Shown piece after piece: positions 8,259 through 18,045 of a DNA stretch of 64,000 bases (the stretch's first letter is position 1; the number at the start of each line of letters is the position of its first letter). The translations under genes were made by a program, and so were the position numbers. The notes under the pieces are model-generated. The model saw only the letters and a list, made by a program, of their open reading frames with translations, had not been told where the DNA came from and made no database searches. The stretch is taken from assembly GCA_021107755.1 (NCBI GenBank), contig JAIOSF010000031.1, forward strand, positions 1-64,000. The letters run 5' to 3'. Source of the stretch: Arcobacteraceae bacterium. Its GTDB lineage: Bacteria > Campylobacterota > Campylobacteria > Campylobacterales > Arcobacteraceae.

Positions 8259-9524
8259 TTATCTTCTTTGTGTTCTGTCTTTATTTGAATTATTTGAGTT
8301 GCCACTTCTTCCTCGTGGTTTTTGTGAACGATTTTGCCCATTTGAGCGTTGTTGTCCTCTTTTGCTTAAAGGTTTTGCTTTTATAGATTTATCTACTTCA
8401 AACCCTTCTATTATAACTTTTGTTATATCTTTTTTGATAAGTTTTTCTATATCTTTTAAAAATAGATGCTCATCAATACACACTAATGAGATAGCTTCAC
8501 CCTCATTTCCAGCACGACCAGTACGCCCTATTCTATGTACATAATCTTCTGGTACATTTGGTAACTCATAATTTATTACATGTGGTAGTTGGTCTATATC
8601 AATCCCACGAGCTGCTATATCTGTTGCCACTAAAACTTGTATTGTATTATCTTTAAAATCAGCCAATGCTTTTGTTCTTGCACCCTGACTTTTGTTTCCA
8701 TGAATTGCAGCAGCACTTATACCATCAATCTCTAATTGTTTTGTAAGTTTATTTGCACCATGTTTTGTTCTTGTAAAAACTAATACTTGATGCCAATCAC
8801 CTTTTTTAATCAAATGTGAAAGTAATTCTCTTTTTCTACTATCATCAACAAAATGGATAGTTTGTTTAATAGTTTGCGCTGATGTATTTCTTTTTGCAAC
8901 TTCGATAAGTGTAGGTGTATGAAGTAGTTCATCTGCTAATTTTTTAATTGTAGTAGAAAAAGTAGCTGAAAAAAGTAAACTTTGTTTCTTTTTTGGAACA
9001 ATTGCTAATATTTTTTTAATATCATGGATAAATCCCATATCAAGCATTCTATCTGCTTCATCTAAAACCAAAAACTCCACACTTGAAAGATCAACACTTT
9101 TTTGCCCTACAAGATCTAAAAGTCTCCCAGGTGTTGCAACAAGGATATCTACACCTTTTTTAAGCTTTGCTTTTTGAGGATTGATACCAACACCACCAAA
9201 TACAACCGCGGATGTGATTGGTAAATATTTACTATAGTTTTCAATATTTTGCTCCACTTGTGCTGCTAATTCTCTTGTTGGGGTTAAAACTAAAGCTCGC
9301 ACTTTGAAGCTCTCTTTTTTTATTGGCTTTTGCATTAAAAGCTCTAAGATTGGAAGTGTAAAACCAGCTGTCTTACCAGTACCCGTTTGAGCACCTGCTA
9401 AAATATCTTTTCTTTCTAAAATAACTGGTATAGCTTGTAATTGTATTGGACTTGGAGTTGAATAGCCCTGCTCTTGGACTGCTTTTAAAATTGGTTTTGA
9501 TAAACCTAATGAGTTGAACGACAT
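8259..9524 (-). CDS. rhlE: DEAD-box ATP-dependent RNA helicase, RhlE-like
   Basis: This is an RNA helicase for RNA remodelling, ribosome assembly or mRNA decay. The 421 aa carry the standard motifs in order: Q motif (TPSPIQ), Walker A AQTGTGKT at about 45-52, [12 protein letters not shown] in [16 protein letters not shown] in LLFSATFS, and [10 protein letters not shown]. The last 45 residues form a basic, Arg/Asn/Gln-rich disordered tail, as in RhlE/CsdA-type helicases that bind structured RNA. RhlE is the best subfamily fit from the short core and tail, but the exact paralogue cannot be fixed here. Confidence 0.92.
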   Translation of the reverse strand: MSFNSLGLSKPILKAVQEQGYSTPSPIQLQAIPVILERKDILAGAQTGTGKTAGFTLPILELLMQKPIKKESFKVRALVLTPTRELAAQVEQNIENYSKYLPITSAVVFGGVGINPQKAKLKKGVDILVATPGRLLDLVGQKSVDLSSVEFLVLDEADRMLDMGFIHDIKKILAIVPKKKQSLLFSATFSTTIKKLADELLHTPTLIEVAKRNTSAQTIKQTIHFVDDSRKRELLSHLIKKGDWHQVLVFTRTKHGANKLTKQLEIDGISAAAIHGNKSQGARTKALADFKDNTIQVLVATDIAARGIDIDQLPHVINYELPNVPEDYVHRIGRTGRAGNEGEAISLVCIDEHLFLKDIEKLIKKDITKVIIEGFEVDKSIKAKPLSKRGQQRSNGQNRSQKPRGRSGNSNNSNKDRTQRR

Positions 9525-9608
9525 ATATAAAAATAACCTTTATGTTCTATTGAATTTCTTCCATTGTATCATAATAGTTTATCTTTAGAGATTATTTTTA
9601 TTTAAATA

Positions 9609-9827
9609 TTATTTCGTAGTGTTTGTATCATGTTTTGAAATTGTTGTTTTTGTGAATTTCACATAAGTATCTTCACTAGGTTGTACCATTAAAATCAAAC
9701 CATAAATAGTACATATAATTCCAACTACAATCGCGATCTCTGTTAAAAACCTTTTTTCGATTTTTATTTTAGAAAAATATAGGGTCATAACTGACCCTAT
9801 TATAAAGAGTATTATTCCAATTTTCAT
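9609..9827 (-). CDS. Small two-helix membrane protein, coupled to flagellin
   Basis: I do not recognise this 72-residue protein. It has two hydrophobic helices (about residues 3-18 and 30-48) joined by a short basic loop (KIKIEKR), and a polar C-terminal tail. The first helix can also read as a signal anchor. Its ATG lies 3 bp after the flagellin stop, with no separate ribosome-binding site, so translation is probably coupled to the flagellin. It may be made in high amounts or filtered by weak re-initiation. Confidence 0.7.
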   Translation of the reverse strand: MKIGIILFIIGSVMTLYFSKIKIEKRFLTEIAIVVGIICTIYGLILMVQPSEDTYVKFTKTTISKHDTNTTK

Positions 9828-9830
9828 ATA

Positions 9831-10640
9831 TTAAGAAAGCAACGCAATATTTCTTTGTTGATGTGCATTTGCCTGTGTTTGCATTAAATAACCAATCTGT
9901 GTTAAGAGATTAGATTTACTAAAGTTAGAAACCTCTTTACTATAGTCAATATCCATAATTATAGACTCCGCCCGAGCAGTATTTGTCTCTTGAGTCATAT
10001 AGTTTCTAGTCATTGATTCTAACTGATTTGAAGAACTACCATAATCACTAGCATATGATGCTAATTGTGTCATACCTTGATTTACAGCATCTAACATACC
10101 AGTTCGTGCATTTGGATCTGTAGCAAAGTCATTCAAAAAAGACTTCAAAGAATCTGAAATTGATGTTGTATCTGCTTTTGATATTTCAACTATAGCATCT
10201 TGACCAACTATAGACATGTCATCACTACTATCACCTGCCGTTTTTAATAATTGCTCACCATTATATGTTGTTGAGTTAGCAATTTGATCATATTGTTCAA
10301 TGTATTTACCAATCTGTTGTGATATTGCATCCCTACCCTCTGCACTAGTAGTTCCATTCATCGCTTGTAGTGTTAAAGTATTAATCTCTTCTAAAATATC
10401 TTGTTGATTAGATATACCACCTTGTGCAATATTTGATAAAGCAACACCACTGATTGTATTCTCAACCGATTGTGCTAAACTACTTTTTTGTACACCTAAA
10501 CTATCACCTATTGCTAATCCAGAAGCATCGTCACTAGCTTTATTAATAGCCAGTCCACTACTTAATTTTTCTACAGAACTAGCACTTACACTATTAACAT
10601 TGTAAGCATTTATATATGAAGAATCTATATTCATAGCCAT
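9831..10640 (-). CDS. Flagellin, short form
   Basis: This is the flagellar filament subunit. The 269 aa begin with a conserved flagellin N-terminal helix (KLSSGLAINKASDDASGLAI) and end with the C-terminal D0 helix (..LMQTQANAHQQRNIALLS). Between them only about 90 residues separate the D1 halves, so the surface domains D2 and D3 are missing and the filament would be thin-walled. No sigma28 or sigma54 flagellar promoter is visible. Instead a TATAAT -10 (minus strand, 10671-10676) lies upstream with an AAGGAG ribosome-binding site, in keeping with the reported absence of those sigma factors in Arcobacter. The paralogue (flaA or flaB) cannot be assigned. Confidence 0.95.
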   Translation of the reverse strand: MAMNIDSSYINAYNVNSVSASSVEKLSSGLAINKASDDASGLAIGDSLGVQKSSLAQSVENTISGVALSNIAQGGISNQQDILEEINTLTLQAMNGTTSAEGRDAISQQIGKYIEQYDQIANSTTYNGEQLLKTAGDSSDDMSIVGQDAIVEISKADTTSISDSLKSFLNDFATDPNARTGMLDAVNQGMTQLASYASDYGSSSNQLESMTRNYMTQETNTARAESIIMDIDYSKEVSNFSKSNLLTQIGYLMQTQANAHQQRNIALLS

Positions 10641-10670
10641 AATATACTCCTTATTTTTACTTGTATAGCC

Positions 10671-10676
10671 ATTATA
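10671..10676 (-). promoter_or_regulatory. Putative sigma70 -10 element of the flagellin gene
   Basis: TATAAT is read on the minus strand about 31 bp before the flagellin ATG. The -35 is weak. The rest of the 196-bp gap up to the AsmA-like gene is AT-rich, with no gene or RNA that I can see. Confidence 0.45.
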
Positions 10677-10836
10677 GATGTTTAATTATTAATTTTTAAT
10701 TAAAGATTAAATTTACTTTAGTTATTTTTTAGATTAAAAAAATCTTATATCCCTCTATTTTGCTTACTTTTAGGTTTATATAGAATCTATAAATCATATA
10801 TTTTTAATTATTTTTAAAAATCATCTAGTATAGATA

Positions 10837-13518
10837 CTAGGGAGTCTTCTCTTGAATATTTATTATTTTATAACTTGGATTATCTATTGTTCCATAAATA
10901 GATATAGGTATAGAGAACTCCCCTTTTGAGTCTAGGAACAAATAATTAACAAGTGGAATATTATTGACAACTTTTGCATAATCTTTTAGGGTAGATACTT
11001 GAAGTTTCCCTTCAATTGAATTATCAATAAAATTTAATCTCACAGCACCATTAAAATCATTTATTTCCCCATTTGTATCTATTTTGTAGATATCTAAATA
11101 TTTATTGAGTTGATTGTAGTTAAATTTCATTAACCCATTTTCTATATAATAACCTCCCAATTCAAACTTATTTTGCATAAGTCTATATACTGTAGGGATT
11201 GCTAAAAGTGGGTTAATTAATGCGGGAGTTGAGTTTAAAAACAATAACAAATTATCTACAAACTGCATCTGTACAACTGTTGTTTTATAAAACTTTATAT
11301 CTCCTTGATAAGTATTATTAGCACCTGTTAAAAACATCTCTAAATAACCTTTCTTTAAAACTTCTTTTCCAAATATCAAGTTTATATAATTTGCGTCCAC
11401 TTTTTTTGATTTAATGATTGTATTTTCACCAATTTTATCAATTGTTATATCTGTTACATCTTTCTGTAAGTCTATATGTAAATTCTCTTTTATTATTTGT
11501 AAATTTGCTTTATCAAAATAAAATTTAAAATCATTAAACTTCACAAAACTATTTTTCCAATAAACATTTATATTGTTTTTATTTGTTTTTTTCTCTTTAT
11601 CTTTTTGTAAAACATTATAATATTCATCAAGAATAACCGAAATATGATCTAAATTTATATTTGTATTTCCATCTTTATCTTTTTTTAAAAGAAAATTACT
11701 TTTATTATCGAGTCCAACAAAATCAAAATAATTTTGAAAATATGATAATTTATTTGCTGATACTGTTGTAACATTATCATTACTTTTTTTTAATTGAAAC
11801 CCAATTTTTGGTATATTCATAAAAATTTCATCTTTATAACTTAAATCATATTTTAAATTATCTGAAAATTCTTTATTAGGAGTTAAAACTTCTATATCTC
11901 CATTTATAAACTTATTTAATAAATCAATATTAGTATTGATAAAAAAGTCACTATATTTATTTTTAATTGAGCTATCAATAGCTATTGTATCTTTTTGATA
12001 TTTCAATTTACTACTCTTTAGCCCTATATCAATACTATTTACCAATAATTTAGAGTTATTCATATCAACATTCAAAGTATTATCGTTATTATTGTTGTAG
12101 TCTAAATAAATATTATTGTCATTAAACTGGATAAAGTTATTACCAAAAGATACTTGTCCTATCTCTCCTTTTAATCTTTCGTTACTATATTCTAATTGTG
12201 AATTATCTACTATAATATTATTATCAAATACAGTTCCCTCTAAATGTTCAATAAAAGTATCTATCTTTGTGTTATTATTTTTATAGTCTGCTTTATAAGT
12301 TATCTTATTTGAAAATAGTTTGATATCTTTATCATTGTAATCTAACTGCACTTTTCCTGTTGAGTTAATATCTAGAAGATTAAATTGATCCTCTATTTTT
12401 AAAGTATATGAATCTAAAGTGTCTTGAAGATTTATATTTGAATAAAATGTTTTATCAATATCTTTATAAGTAGATTTTGATTTTTCTAATACAAAATTTT
12501 GATCTTTTAATTTTAAATTTCCATTTTGTATTCTAATATCTGAAAAAAAGCTATTATTAAAATCAAGATTAAAATCACCCTCAATATTGGTTATATTAAT
12601 ATCTTTAAAATTTATACTTTGTGTTATAAAATTACCTTTGACACTATTCTTTTTAAAGTCTATATCAAATACAACATCAGAATCATATGCTAAAGTGCTA
12701 TTGTCATCATCTATTTTATGAAGTTTCCCACTCCCTGTTAAGATATTATTATCTAAAAAAATATCAAATTTTTTAGTATATAATGGAATATTATAAAGAT
12801 ATACTTTAGCATTTTCTAATGCAATTTTTGATTGAACTGTAAGTTCTTTTTGTATATTAAAGGGTATTAAAAGTTCTGTAAAAATTGTATTTGAACCATA
12901 TTCTTGAACTAAAGGAAGATTGATTTTATAGTTACTCAAAAGTTCCAATAGTGGTTTTTTTAATTTATCACCAGAAGTAAGCTCTAGTTTTAATCTATCT
13001 AAATCAAGAATTGTAGCCTTACTCCCCTCTAAATTAACCCCTTCATACATAGGTTTTTTAAAACTAAAATAAAAATTATTATCCTTAAAAGTTACAAAAC
13101 AACTCTGGGCTGTTATAAACTTAAGGTTGTTATTAAATTGTAATGCAAAATCATTTATATTTGTATCTTTTATTATTGACTCAAGTGACAAATCATCTAA
13201 GTTAACTATAAATTTTCCTGATGCTTTTAGGTATGGTTCAAATAAAACATACTCATAGACCTCAATAAAATAATTATCAAAAAAGCTTTCAATTGAAAAT
13301 TTAACTTTCATATCAACACTTTTTGTATTACCCTGATAGCCTATTGATATATTTCTAGTATCTATTATTAATTTTTTATCATACTTTAAATACAAACCTT
13401 GTATATTAATGTTTTTAAAAGATATATTATCTATCTTAAATCCATTAGTTAAAGAGATTACCAGCATCAAAAAGATTGAAATTAAAATACCAAATATTAT
13501 TAATACATTTTTGACCAT
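10837..13518 (-). CDS. AsmA/YhdP-like (DUF3971-type) envelope protein
   Basis: This 893-residue protein has a single N-terminal membrane anchor (residues 4-23) and a very long periplasmic part of beta-rich repeats full of Asn, Asp and Lys. The C-terminal 150 residues (GGYYIENGLMKFNYNQL .. GEFSIPISIYGTIDNPSYKI) resemble the AsmA-like C-terminal domain of YhdP-type proteins. This superfamily (TamB, YhdP, AsmA) forms lipid-transport bridges between inner and outer membranes, so a phospholipid-transport role is inferred. An AGGA motif lies upstream of the ATG. It is divergent from mltG, with overlapping 5' ends. Confidence 0.75.
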   Translation of the reverse strand: MVKNVLIIFGILISIFLMLVISLTNGFKIDNISFKNINIQGLYLKYDKKLIIDTRNISIGYQGNTKSVDMKVKFSIESFFDNYFIEVYEYVLFEPYLKASGKFIVNLDDLSLESIIKDTNINDFALQFNNNLKFITAQSCFVTFKDNNFYFSFKKPMYEGVNLEGSKATILDLDRLKLELTSGDKLKKPLLELLSNYKINLPLVQEYGSNTIFTELLIPFNIQKELTVQSKIALENAKVYLYNIPLYTKKFDIFLDNNILTGSGKLHKIDDDNSTLAYDSDVVFDIDFKKNSVKGNFITQSINFKDINITNIEGDFNLDFNNSFFSDIRIQNGNLKLKDQNFVLEKSKSTYKDIDKTFYSNINLQDTLDSYTLKIEDQFNLLDINSTGKVQLDYNDKDIKLFSNKITYKADYKNNNTKIDTFIEHLEGTVFDNNIIVDNSQLEYSNERLKGEIGQVSFGNNFIQFNDNNIYLDYNNNNDNTLNVDMNNSKLLVNSIDIGLKSSKLKYQKDTIAIDSSIKNKYSDFFINTNIDLLNKFINGDIEVLTPNKEFSDNLKYDLSYKDEIFMNIPKIGFQLKKSNDNVTTVSANKLSYFQNYFDFVGLDNKSNFLLKKDKDGNTNINLDHISVILDEYYNVLQKDKEKKTNKNNINVYWKNSFVKFNDFKFYFDKANLQIIKENLHIDLQKDVTDITIDKIGENTIIKSKKVDANYINLIFGKEVLKKGYLEMFLTGANNTYQGDIKFYKTTVVQMQFVDNLLLFLNSTPALINPLLAIPTVYRLMQNKFELGGYYIENGLMKFNYNQLNKYLDIYKIDTNGEINDFNGAVRLNFIDNSIEGKLQVSTLKDYAKVVNNIPLVNYLFLDSKGEFSIPISIYGTIDNPSYKIINIQEKTP

Positions 13519-14548
13519 TACTGATATTATCCTAGTTTTTTTTATAATTGTATGTTTTTATATGACACTTGAAGTGAATACCAAAAGAGTTATATTCATA
13601 CCTAAAGGGAGTACGAATTATATTGTAACATACTTAGATAAAAATAATTATGATATGAATACTCTTGATAAAATTGCTATGAAACTATTAGGTTACCCGC
13701 AAAGTGGTTGGATAGATCTAAAAACAACACAAATGTCTAAAATAGAGTTTTTATATAGATTAACAACTTCAAAAGCTGCATTAAAAAAAGTTACTTTAAT
13801 TCCAGGGGAAACATACTATTACTTTTTACAAGATTTAGCAAAAACACTCAATATCTCAACAACTAAACTTTTTGATGTTTATGCACAAAAAGCCTATAAA
13901 CTAGATGGAAATATAATTGCCGATACATATCACTTGCCTATTGGAATGAATGAAGAGGAACTTATTGAACATCTTTTAGATATAACTGATAAAAAATATG
14001 AAAAATTAAGTCTAAAAATTTTTGGACTTTATAATAGAGAGAAGTGGTATCAATATGTAACAATTGCATCTATTATACAAAAAGAATCTGCTTCAAAAGA
14101 GGAGATGCACCTTGTTTCTAGTGTTATACATAACCGTATCAACAAAGGTATGAAACTTCAAATGGATGGAACATTAAATTATGGAAAAAATTCACATATT
14201 ACTGTTACACCACAGATGATCAAAAATGATACTTCACAATATAATACCTACAAAAGAAAAGGGGTACCAGATAGTCCAATTTGTGCTATTGAGTTTGAAG
14301 CAATTCGCTCAGCAATTTTTCCAACAAAAACAAGTTATCTCTATTTTATGAGATCTACAGATGGAAATAGTCATAATTTCTCCTCGTCTTACAAAGAGCA
14401 TATAGCAAATATTAGAAATGTACAAAAGAACAATAGAAGTCCTAAAAAGAAACAAACTAGTATAAATCAAACAAAAAAAATCAAACAGAAACAACAAACA
14501 GTTGAAAAGTCAGTTTTTAAAAGGGATTTAAAAGCATTATGGAAATAA
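13511..14548 (+). CDS. mltG: Endolytic transglycosylase MltG (YceG-like)
   Basis: MltG cleaves nascent peptidoglycan strands and sets glycan length. One membrane helix (DIILVFFIIVCFYMTL) is followed by a periplasmic YceG domain. The catalytic Glu lies in ASIIQKESASKEE, followed by the family signature VIHNRINKGMKLQMDGTL. A lysine- and glutamine-rich tail of about 40 residues ends the protein. The TTG at 13511 is chosen because the frame stays open upstream only over the start of the divergent AsmA-like gene. It gives 345 aa and an 8-bp overlap of the two starts. No ribosome-binding site is clear for TTG or for the upstream ATG at 13409, so the start is uncertain. Confidence 0.88.
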   Translation: MTITDIILVFFIIVCFYMTLEVNTKRVIFIPKGSTNYIVTYLDKNNYDMNTLDKIAMKLLGYPQSGWIDLKTTQMSKIEFLYRLTTSKAALKKVTLIPGETYYYFLQDLAKTLNISTTKLFDVYAQKAYKLDGNIIADTYHLPIGMNEEELIEHLLDITDKKYEKLSLKIFGLYNREKWYQYVTIASIIQKESASKEEMHLVSSVIHNRINKGMKLQMDGTLNYGKNSHITVTPQMIKNDTSQYNTYKRKGVPDSPICAIEFEAIRSAIFPTKTSYLYFMRSTDGNSHNFSSSYKEHIANIRNVQKNNRSPKKKQTSINQTKKIKQKQQTVEKSVFKRDLKALWK

Positions 14549-14693
14549 TTTTTCATATTTATCAATATTACTTTTAGTAACATATTAAATTAATTAATAA
14601 AAATATGTGTATTTTAGTAACAATTAAAAAAATTATGTTTTAAAAAAAATCTTTTATTAAACCTGATACAAGAAACTCGTGTTACACTTTCTC

Positions 14694-14699
14694 TACAAT
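14694..14699 (+). promoter_or_regulatory. Putative icd promoter -10 (TACAAT)
   Basis: TACAAT lies 23 bp before the icd ATG and is followed by an AAAGGA ribosome-binding site. The 173-bp gap after mltG is otherwise AT-rich. Confidence 0.4.
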
Positions 14700-14721
14700 T
14701 AAAATATTAAAAGGAACACAT

Positions 14722-16896
14722 ATGTCAAAAATTATATGGTCTAAAATTGATGAAGCTCCAGCTTTAGCAACTTACTCGCTTTTACCAATCGTAAATGCAT
14801 TCACTAAAGCTGCAGGTGTTGAAGTTGTTACTTCAGATATTTCTCTAGCTGGTAGAGTATTAGCTGCAATGGGTCTAGCCCAAGATGAATTATCTAAGTT
14901 AGGTGAAGTTGTTTTACAAGAAGATGGAAATATTATTAAACTTCCAAATATCTCTGCTTCTGTTGGTCAATTAAAAGACTGTATTGCCGAACTTCAAGGT
15001 CAAGGTTATGATATTCCTAACTATCCTGAAAATCCAGCAAATGATGAAGAAAAAGCAATTCAAGCTAAATATAGTACATGTTTAGGGTCTGCTGTTAACC
15101 CAGTATTAAGAGAAGGTAACTCAGATAGAAGAGCTGCTGTTGCAGTTAAAAAATTTGCTCAAAAAAATCCTCACAGATTAAAAGCATTTTCAGAAAACTC
15201 TAAAGCAAGAGTAATGCACATGGAAGGAAATGGAGATTTCTACGGGAATGAAAAATCTGTAACTTCTACAAAAAATCAAAAAGTAACTATAGCACTTAAT
15301 GGAAAAGAATTAAAAACTATAGATGCACTAGAGGGTGAAGTTCTTGATGGTACATTTATGTCAGTTGCTGCACTTAAAGCATTTTATAAAAAAACAATTG
15401 AAGCAGCAAAAGCTGACGGTGTTATCTGGTCATTACACTTAAAAGCAACAATGATGAAAATCTCTGATCCAATTATGTTTGGTCATGCATTTGTTGCATT
15501 CTTTGAAGATGTATTTGCTAAATATGCTGATACATTCAAAGAGTTAGGAGTTAATCCAAATCAGGGTATGTCAGATTTAGAGAAAAAAATTAAAGGTCAC
15601 GCTTTAGAAGCTGAAATTAAGCTTGCATTCCAAACTGTAGTAGAAGCTGATGCTCCTAAAATTGCAATGGTAGATTCAAGTAAAGGTCAAACAAATTTTA
15701 ATGCTTCAAATGATGTAATTATTGATGCTTCAATGCCTGTTGTTGTAAGAGAAGGTGGTAAACAATGGCAAAGAAATGATGACGCTGAAGAGACTATTGC
15801 TGTTATTCCTGATTCTACGTATGGTATGTTCCACGCAGAGATGGTAGCAGATTGTGTTAAAAATGGTCAATATGATGTAACTACAATGGGTACAATGCAA
15901 AATATCGGTCTTATGGCTCAAAAAGCAGAAGAGTATGGTTCTCACCCAACTACTTTTGAACTTGCTGAAGCTGGAACTGTAACAGTAACTGCAGAAGATG
16001 GAACTTGCCTTATGTCATTTGAATGTGAAGCAGGTGATATTTGGAGAATGGCTAGAACTAAAGATATTCCAATTAGAGACTGGGTAAGACTTACTGTTGA
16101 GAGAACAAGATTAGAAAATGTACCTGCAGTATTCTGGTTAGATGAAAAAAGAGCTCACGATGCAGAACTTATAAAAAAAGTAAATGAGTACTTAAAAGAA
16201 TATGATACTAATGGTTTAGATATTCAATTTATGAATGTAACTGATGCTACAAGATTTACAAATGGACGAGTACGAGAAGGTAAAACTACTATCGCTGTAA
16301 CAGGAAATGTTCTTAGAGATCACCTTACAGACATGTACCCTATTTTAGAGCTTGGAACTTCTGCAAAAATGTTATCAATCGTTCCATTAATTGCTGGTGG
16401 TGGATTATATGAAACAGGTGCTGGTGGATCTGCTCCTAAACATGTTGATCAATTCCTAGCTGAAGGGCACTTAAGATGGGATTCATTAGGTGAGTTTTTA
16501 GCACTTGCAGAGTCTTTAAGATTTTTAGGTAACAAACATGCTGATGATAAATTAACAGCATTAACAGCTGCACTAGATGTTGCAAATGACGGTTACTTAG
16601 ATAACTCTAAAGAGCCTTCAAGAAAATGTGGAGAGCCAGATAACAAAGCTTCTCACTTCTTCGTAGCACAATACTGGGCTAAAGCATTAGCTGAAGGTAA
16701 CAATGCAGAATTAGCTGCTAAGTTTGCACCAGTTGCAAAAGCTTTGATAGAGAATGAAGATAAAATTATGGCTGAGCTTTTAGCTGCTGAAGGTAAGCCA
16801 CAAGATATCGGTGGGTACTTCCATCCAGATGATACTAAAGCTGAAGCTGCTATGAGACCATCTACTACATTAAATGCTATTATAGACAGTATCTAA
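14722..16896 (+). CDS. icd: NADP-dependent isocitrate dehydrogenase, monomeric type
   Basis: This enzyme oxidatively decarboxylates isocitrate to 2-oxoglutarate in the TCA cycle, producing NADPH. The 724 aa and start (SKIIWSKIDEAPALATYSLLPIV) identify the large monomeric class, not the roughly 400-residue homodimeric enzyme. Family segments such as LREGNSDRRAAVAVKKFA and GGYFHPDD are present. It has a good AAAGGA ribosome-binding site and its own promoter. It is followed by mdh, separated by a strong terminator, so the two TCA genes are neighbours but probably separate transcripts. Confidence 0.97.
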   Translation: MSKIIWSKIDEAPALATYSLLPIVNAFTKAAGVEVVTSDISLAGRVLAAMGLAQDELSKLGEVVLQEDGNIIKLPNISASVGQLKDCIAELQGQGYDIPNYPENPANDEEKAIQAKYSTCLGSAVNPVLREGNSDRRAAVAVKKFAQKNPHRLKAFSENSKARVMHMEGNGDFYGNEKSVTSTKNQKVTIALNGKELKTIDALEGEVLDGTFMSVAALKAFYKKTIEAAKADGVIWSLHLKATMMKISDPIMFGHAFVAFFEDVFAKYADTFKELGVNPNQGMSDLEKKIKGHALEAEIKLAFQTVVEADAPKIAMVDSSKGQTNFNASNDVIIDASMPVVVREGGKQWQRNDDAEETIAVIPDSTYGMFHAEMVADCVKNGQYDVTTMGTMQNIGLMAQKAEEYGSHPTTFELAEAGTVTVTAEDGTCLMSFECEAGDIWRMARTKDIPIRDWVRLTVERTRLENVPAVFWLDEKRAHDAELIKKVNEYLKEYDTNGLDIQFMNVTDATRFTNGRVREGKTTIAVTGNVLRDHLTDMYPILELGTSAKMLSIVPLIAGGGLYETGAGGSAPKHVDQFLAEGHLRWDSLGEFLALAESLRFLGNKHADDKLTALTAALDVANDGYLDNSKEPSRKCGEPDNKASHFFVAQYWAKALAEGNNAELAAKFAPVAKALIENEDKIMAELLAAEGKPQDIGGYFHPDDTKAEAAMRPSTTLNAIIDSI

Positions 16897-16952
16897 AATT
16901 TTTACAAATTGTAATCTAAATATTACAACTTGTAACTCAAAAGTAATTTTAA

Positions 16953-16984
16953 TTAAAGATTGAGATATCTATCTCAATCTTTAA
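16953..16984 (+). terminator. Terminator hairpin between icd and mdh
   Basis: A perfect 14-bp stem (TTAAAGATTGAGAT with ATCTCAATCTTTAA) has a 4-base loop. It is AT-rich with only a short T-run, so it works as a hairpin terminator or an mRNA 3' end stabiliser. Confidence 0.7.
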
Positions 16985-17064
16985 TCATTTATACAATATA
17001 ATAATTAATTAAATTAAAAAGTACTATTTTGTAAGTACTAAGTATTTAACCAAAAGGAGACTGT

Positions 17065-18006
17065 ATGGTTGGAAAAAGAGTTGCCATTGTTGGTGTAGGG
17101 AATGTTGGTTCTAGTGTAGCTTATAGTTTAGCTATGACTGGTGCTTGTCATGAGATAATATTAAGAGCTAATAATGTAGATAGAGCGAAAGGAAAAGCTC
17201 TAGATTTATCACAAGCTGCTAGAAAACATACAGTTATAACAGTTGCTGAAACATTAGAAGATGTTAAAGACTGTGCAGTTATTGTTATAACAGCTGGAAG
17301 CCCAAGGTTACCGGGGATGAGTAGAGATGATTTACTTCTTAAAAATGCACAGATTATGCGAAATGTTATGGGTTCACTAAAAAAAACATCTCCTGATGCG
17401 ATTATTATTCCTGTGTCTAATCCACTTGATGCAATGGTATATGTTGCCTTAAAAGAATCAGGTTGGCCTCGAAATAGAGTATTAGGAATGGCTGGTATAT
17501 TAGATAGTGCAAGAATGGCTCACTTTGTATATGAAAAACTTGGATATGGTGCAGGTCAAATTAGATGTTCTGTTATGGGTGGTCATGGTGATGATATGGT
17601 TCCACTTCCAAGGTTTTCTACAGTTGCAGGAGTTCCTTTAACTGACCTTTTGACTTGGGAAGAGATAAATGAAATTATTGAAAAAACAAAAAATGGTGGA
17701 GCTGAAATTGTTAGTTTACTAAAAGATGGAAGTGCTTATTATGCACCTGCAAAAGCAACTGCTATTATGGTAGAAGCTGTTTTAAGTAATACTAAACAAA
17801 TTTATCCATGTGCTGTTATGCTTGATGGTGAATATGGATATAAAGATGTTGTAAGCGGAGTTCCAGTTATGATTGGTGCTAATGGTGCTGAGAAAGTTAT
17901 CGAAGCAAACTTAAATGATGACCAAGATAGAAAATTTGCAAAATCTGTAGGAAGTGTAAAACAACTTATAGATGCACTCTATACAAATAAATTCTACCAA
18001 AAATAA
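17065..18006 (+). CDS. mdh: Malate dehydrogenase
   Basis: This enzyme interconverts malate and oxaloacetate with NAD. The 313 aa have the Rossmann motif GVGNVGSSVA at residues 10-19. The substrate loop is SPRLPGMSRDDLL, with the arginine pattern of malate rather than lactate dehydrogenases, and the active-site histidine lies in GGHGDDM. A strong AAGGAG ribosome-binding site precedes the ATG. The nearby icd is also a TCA-cycle gene. It ends in a bidirectional hairpin shared with the convergent ftsK. Confidence 0.96.
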   Translation: MVGKRVAIVGVGNVGSSVAYSLAMTGACHEIILRANNVDRAKGKALDLSQAARKHTVITVAETLEDVKDCAVIVITAGSPRLPGMSRDDLLLKNAQIMRNVMGSLKKTSPDAIIIPVSNPLDAMVYVALKESGWPRNRVLGMAGILDSARMAHFVYEKLGYGAGQIRCSVMGGHGDDMVPLPRFSTVAGVPLTDLLTWEEINEIIEKTKNGGAEIVSLLKDGSAYYAPAKATAIMVEAVLSNTKQIYPCAVMLDGEYGYKDVVSGVPVMIGANGAEKVIEANLNDDQDRKFAKSVGSVKQLIDALYTNKFYQK

Positions 18007-18016
18007 ATAAACTCTA

Positions 18017-18045
18017 TTGATTTAATTTTTTATAAATTAAATCAA
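18017..18045. terminator. Bidirectional terminator between mdh and ftsK
   Basis: A perfect 12-bp stem (TTGATTTAATTT with AAATTAAATCAA) has a 5-base loop between the convergent genes. The ftsK stop codon lies inside the hairpin. Confidence 0.7.

Noticed and set aside
10641..10836. Sigma28 or sigma54 flagellar promoter upstream of flagellin
   Set aside because: No GCCGATAA-type or GG-N10-GC pattern can be placed; only a sigma70-like TATAAT is present.
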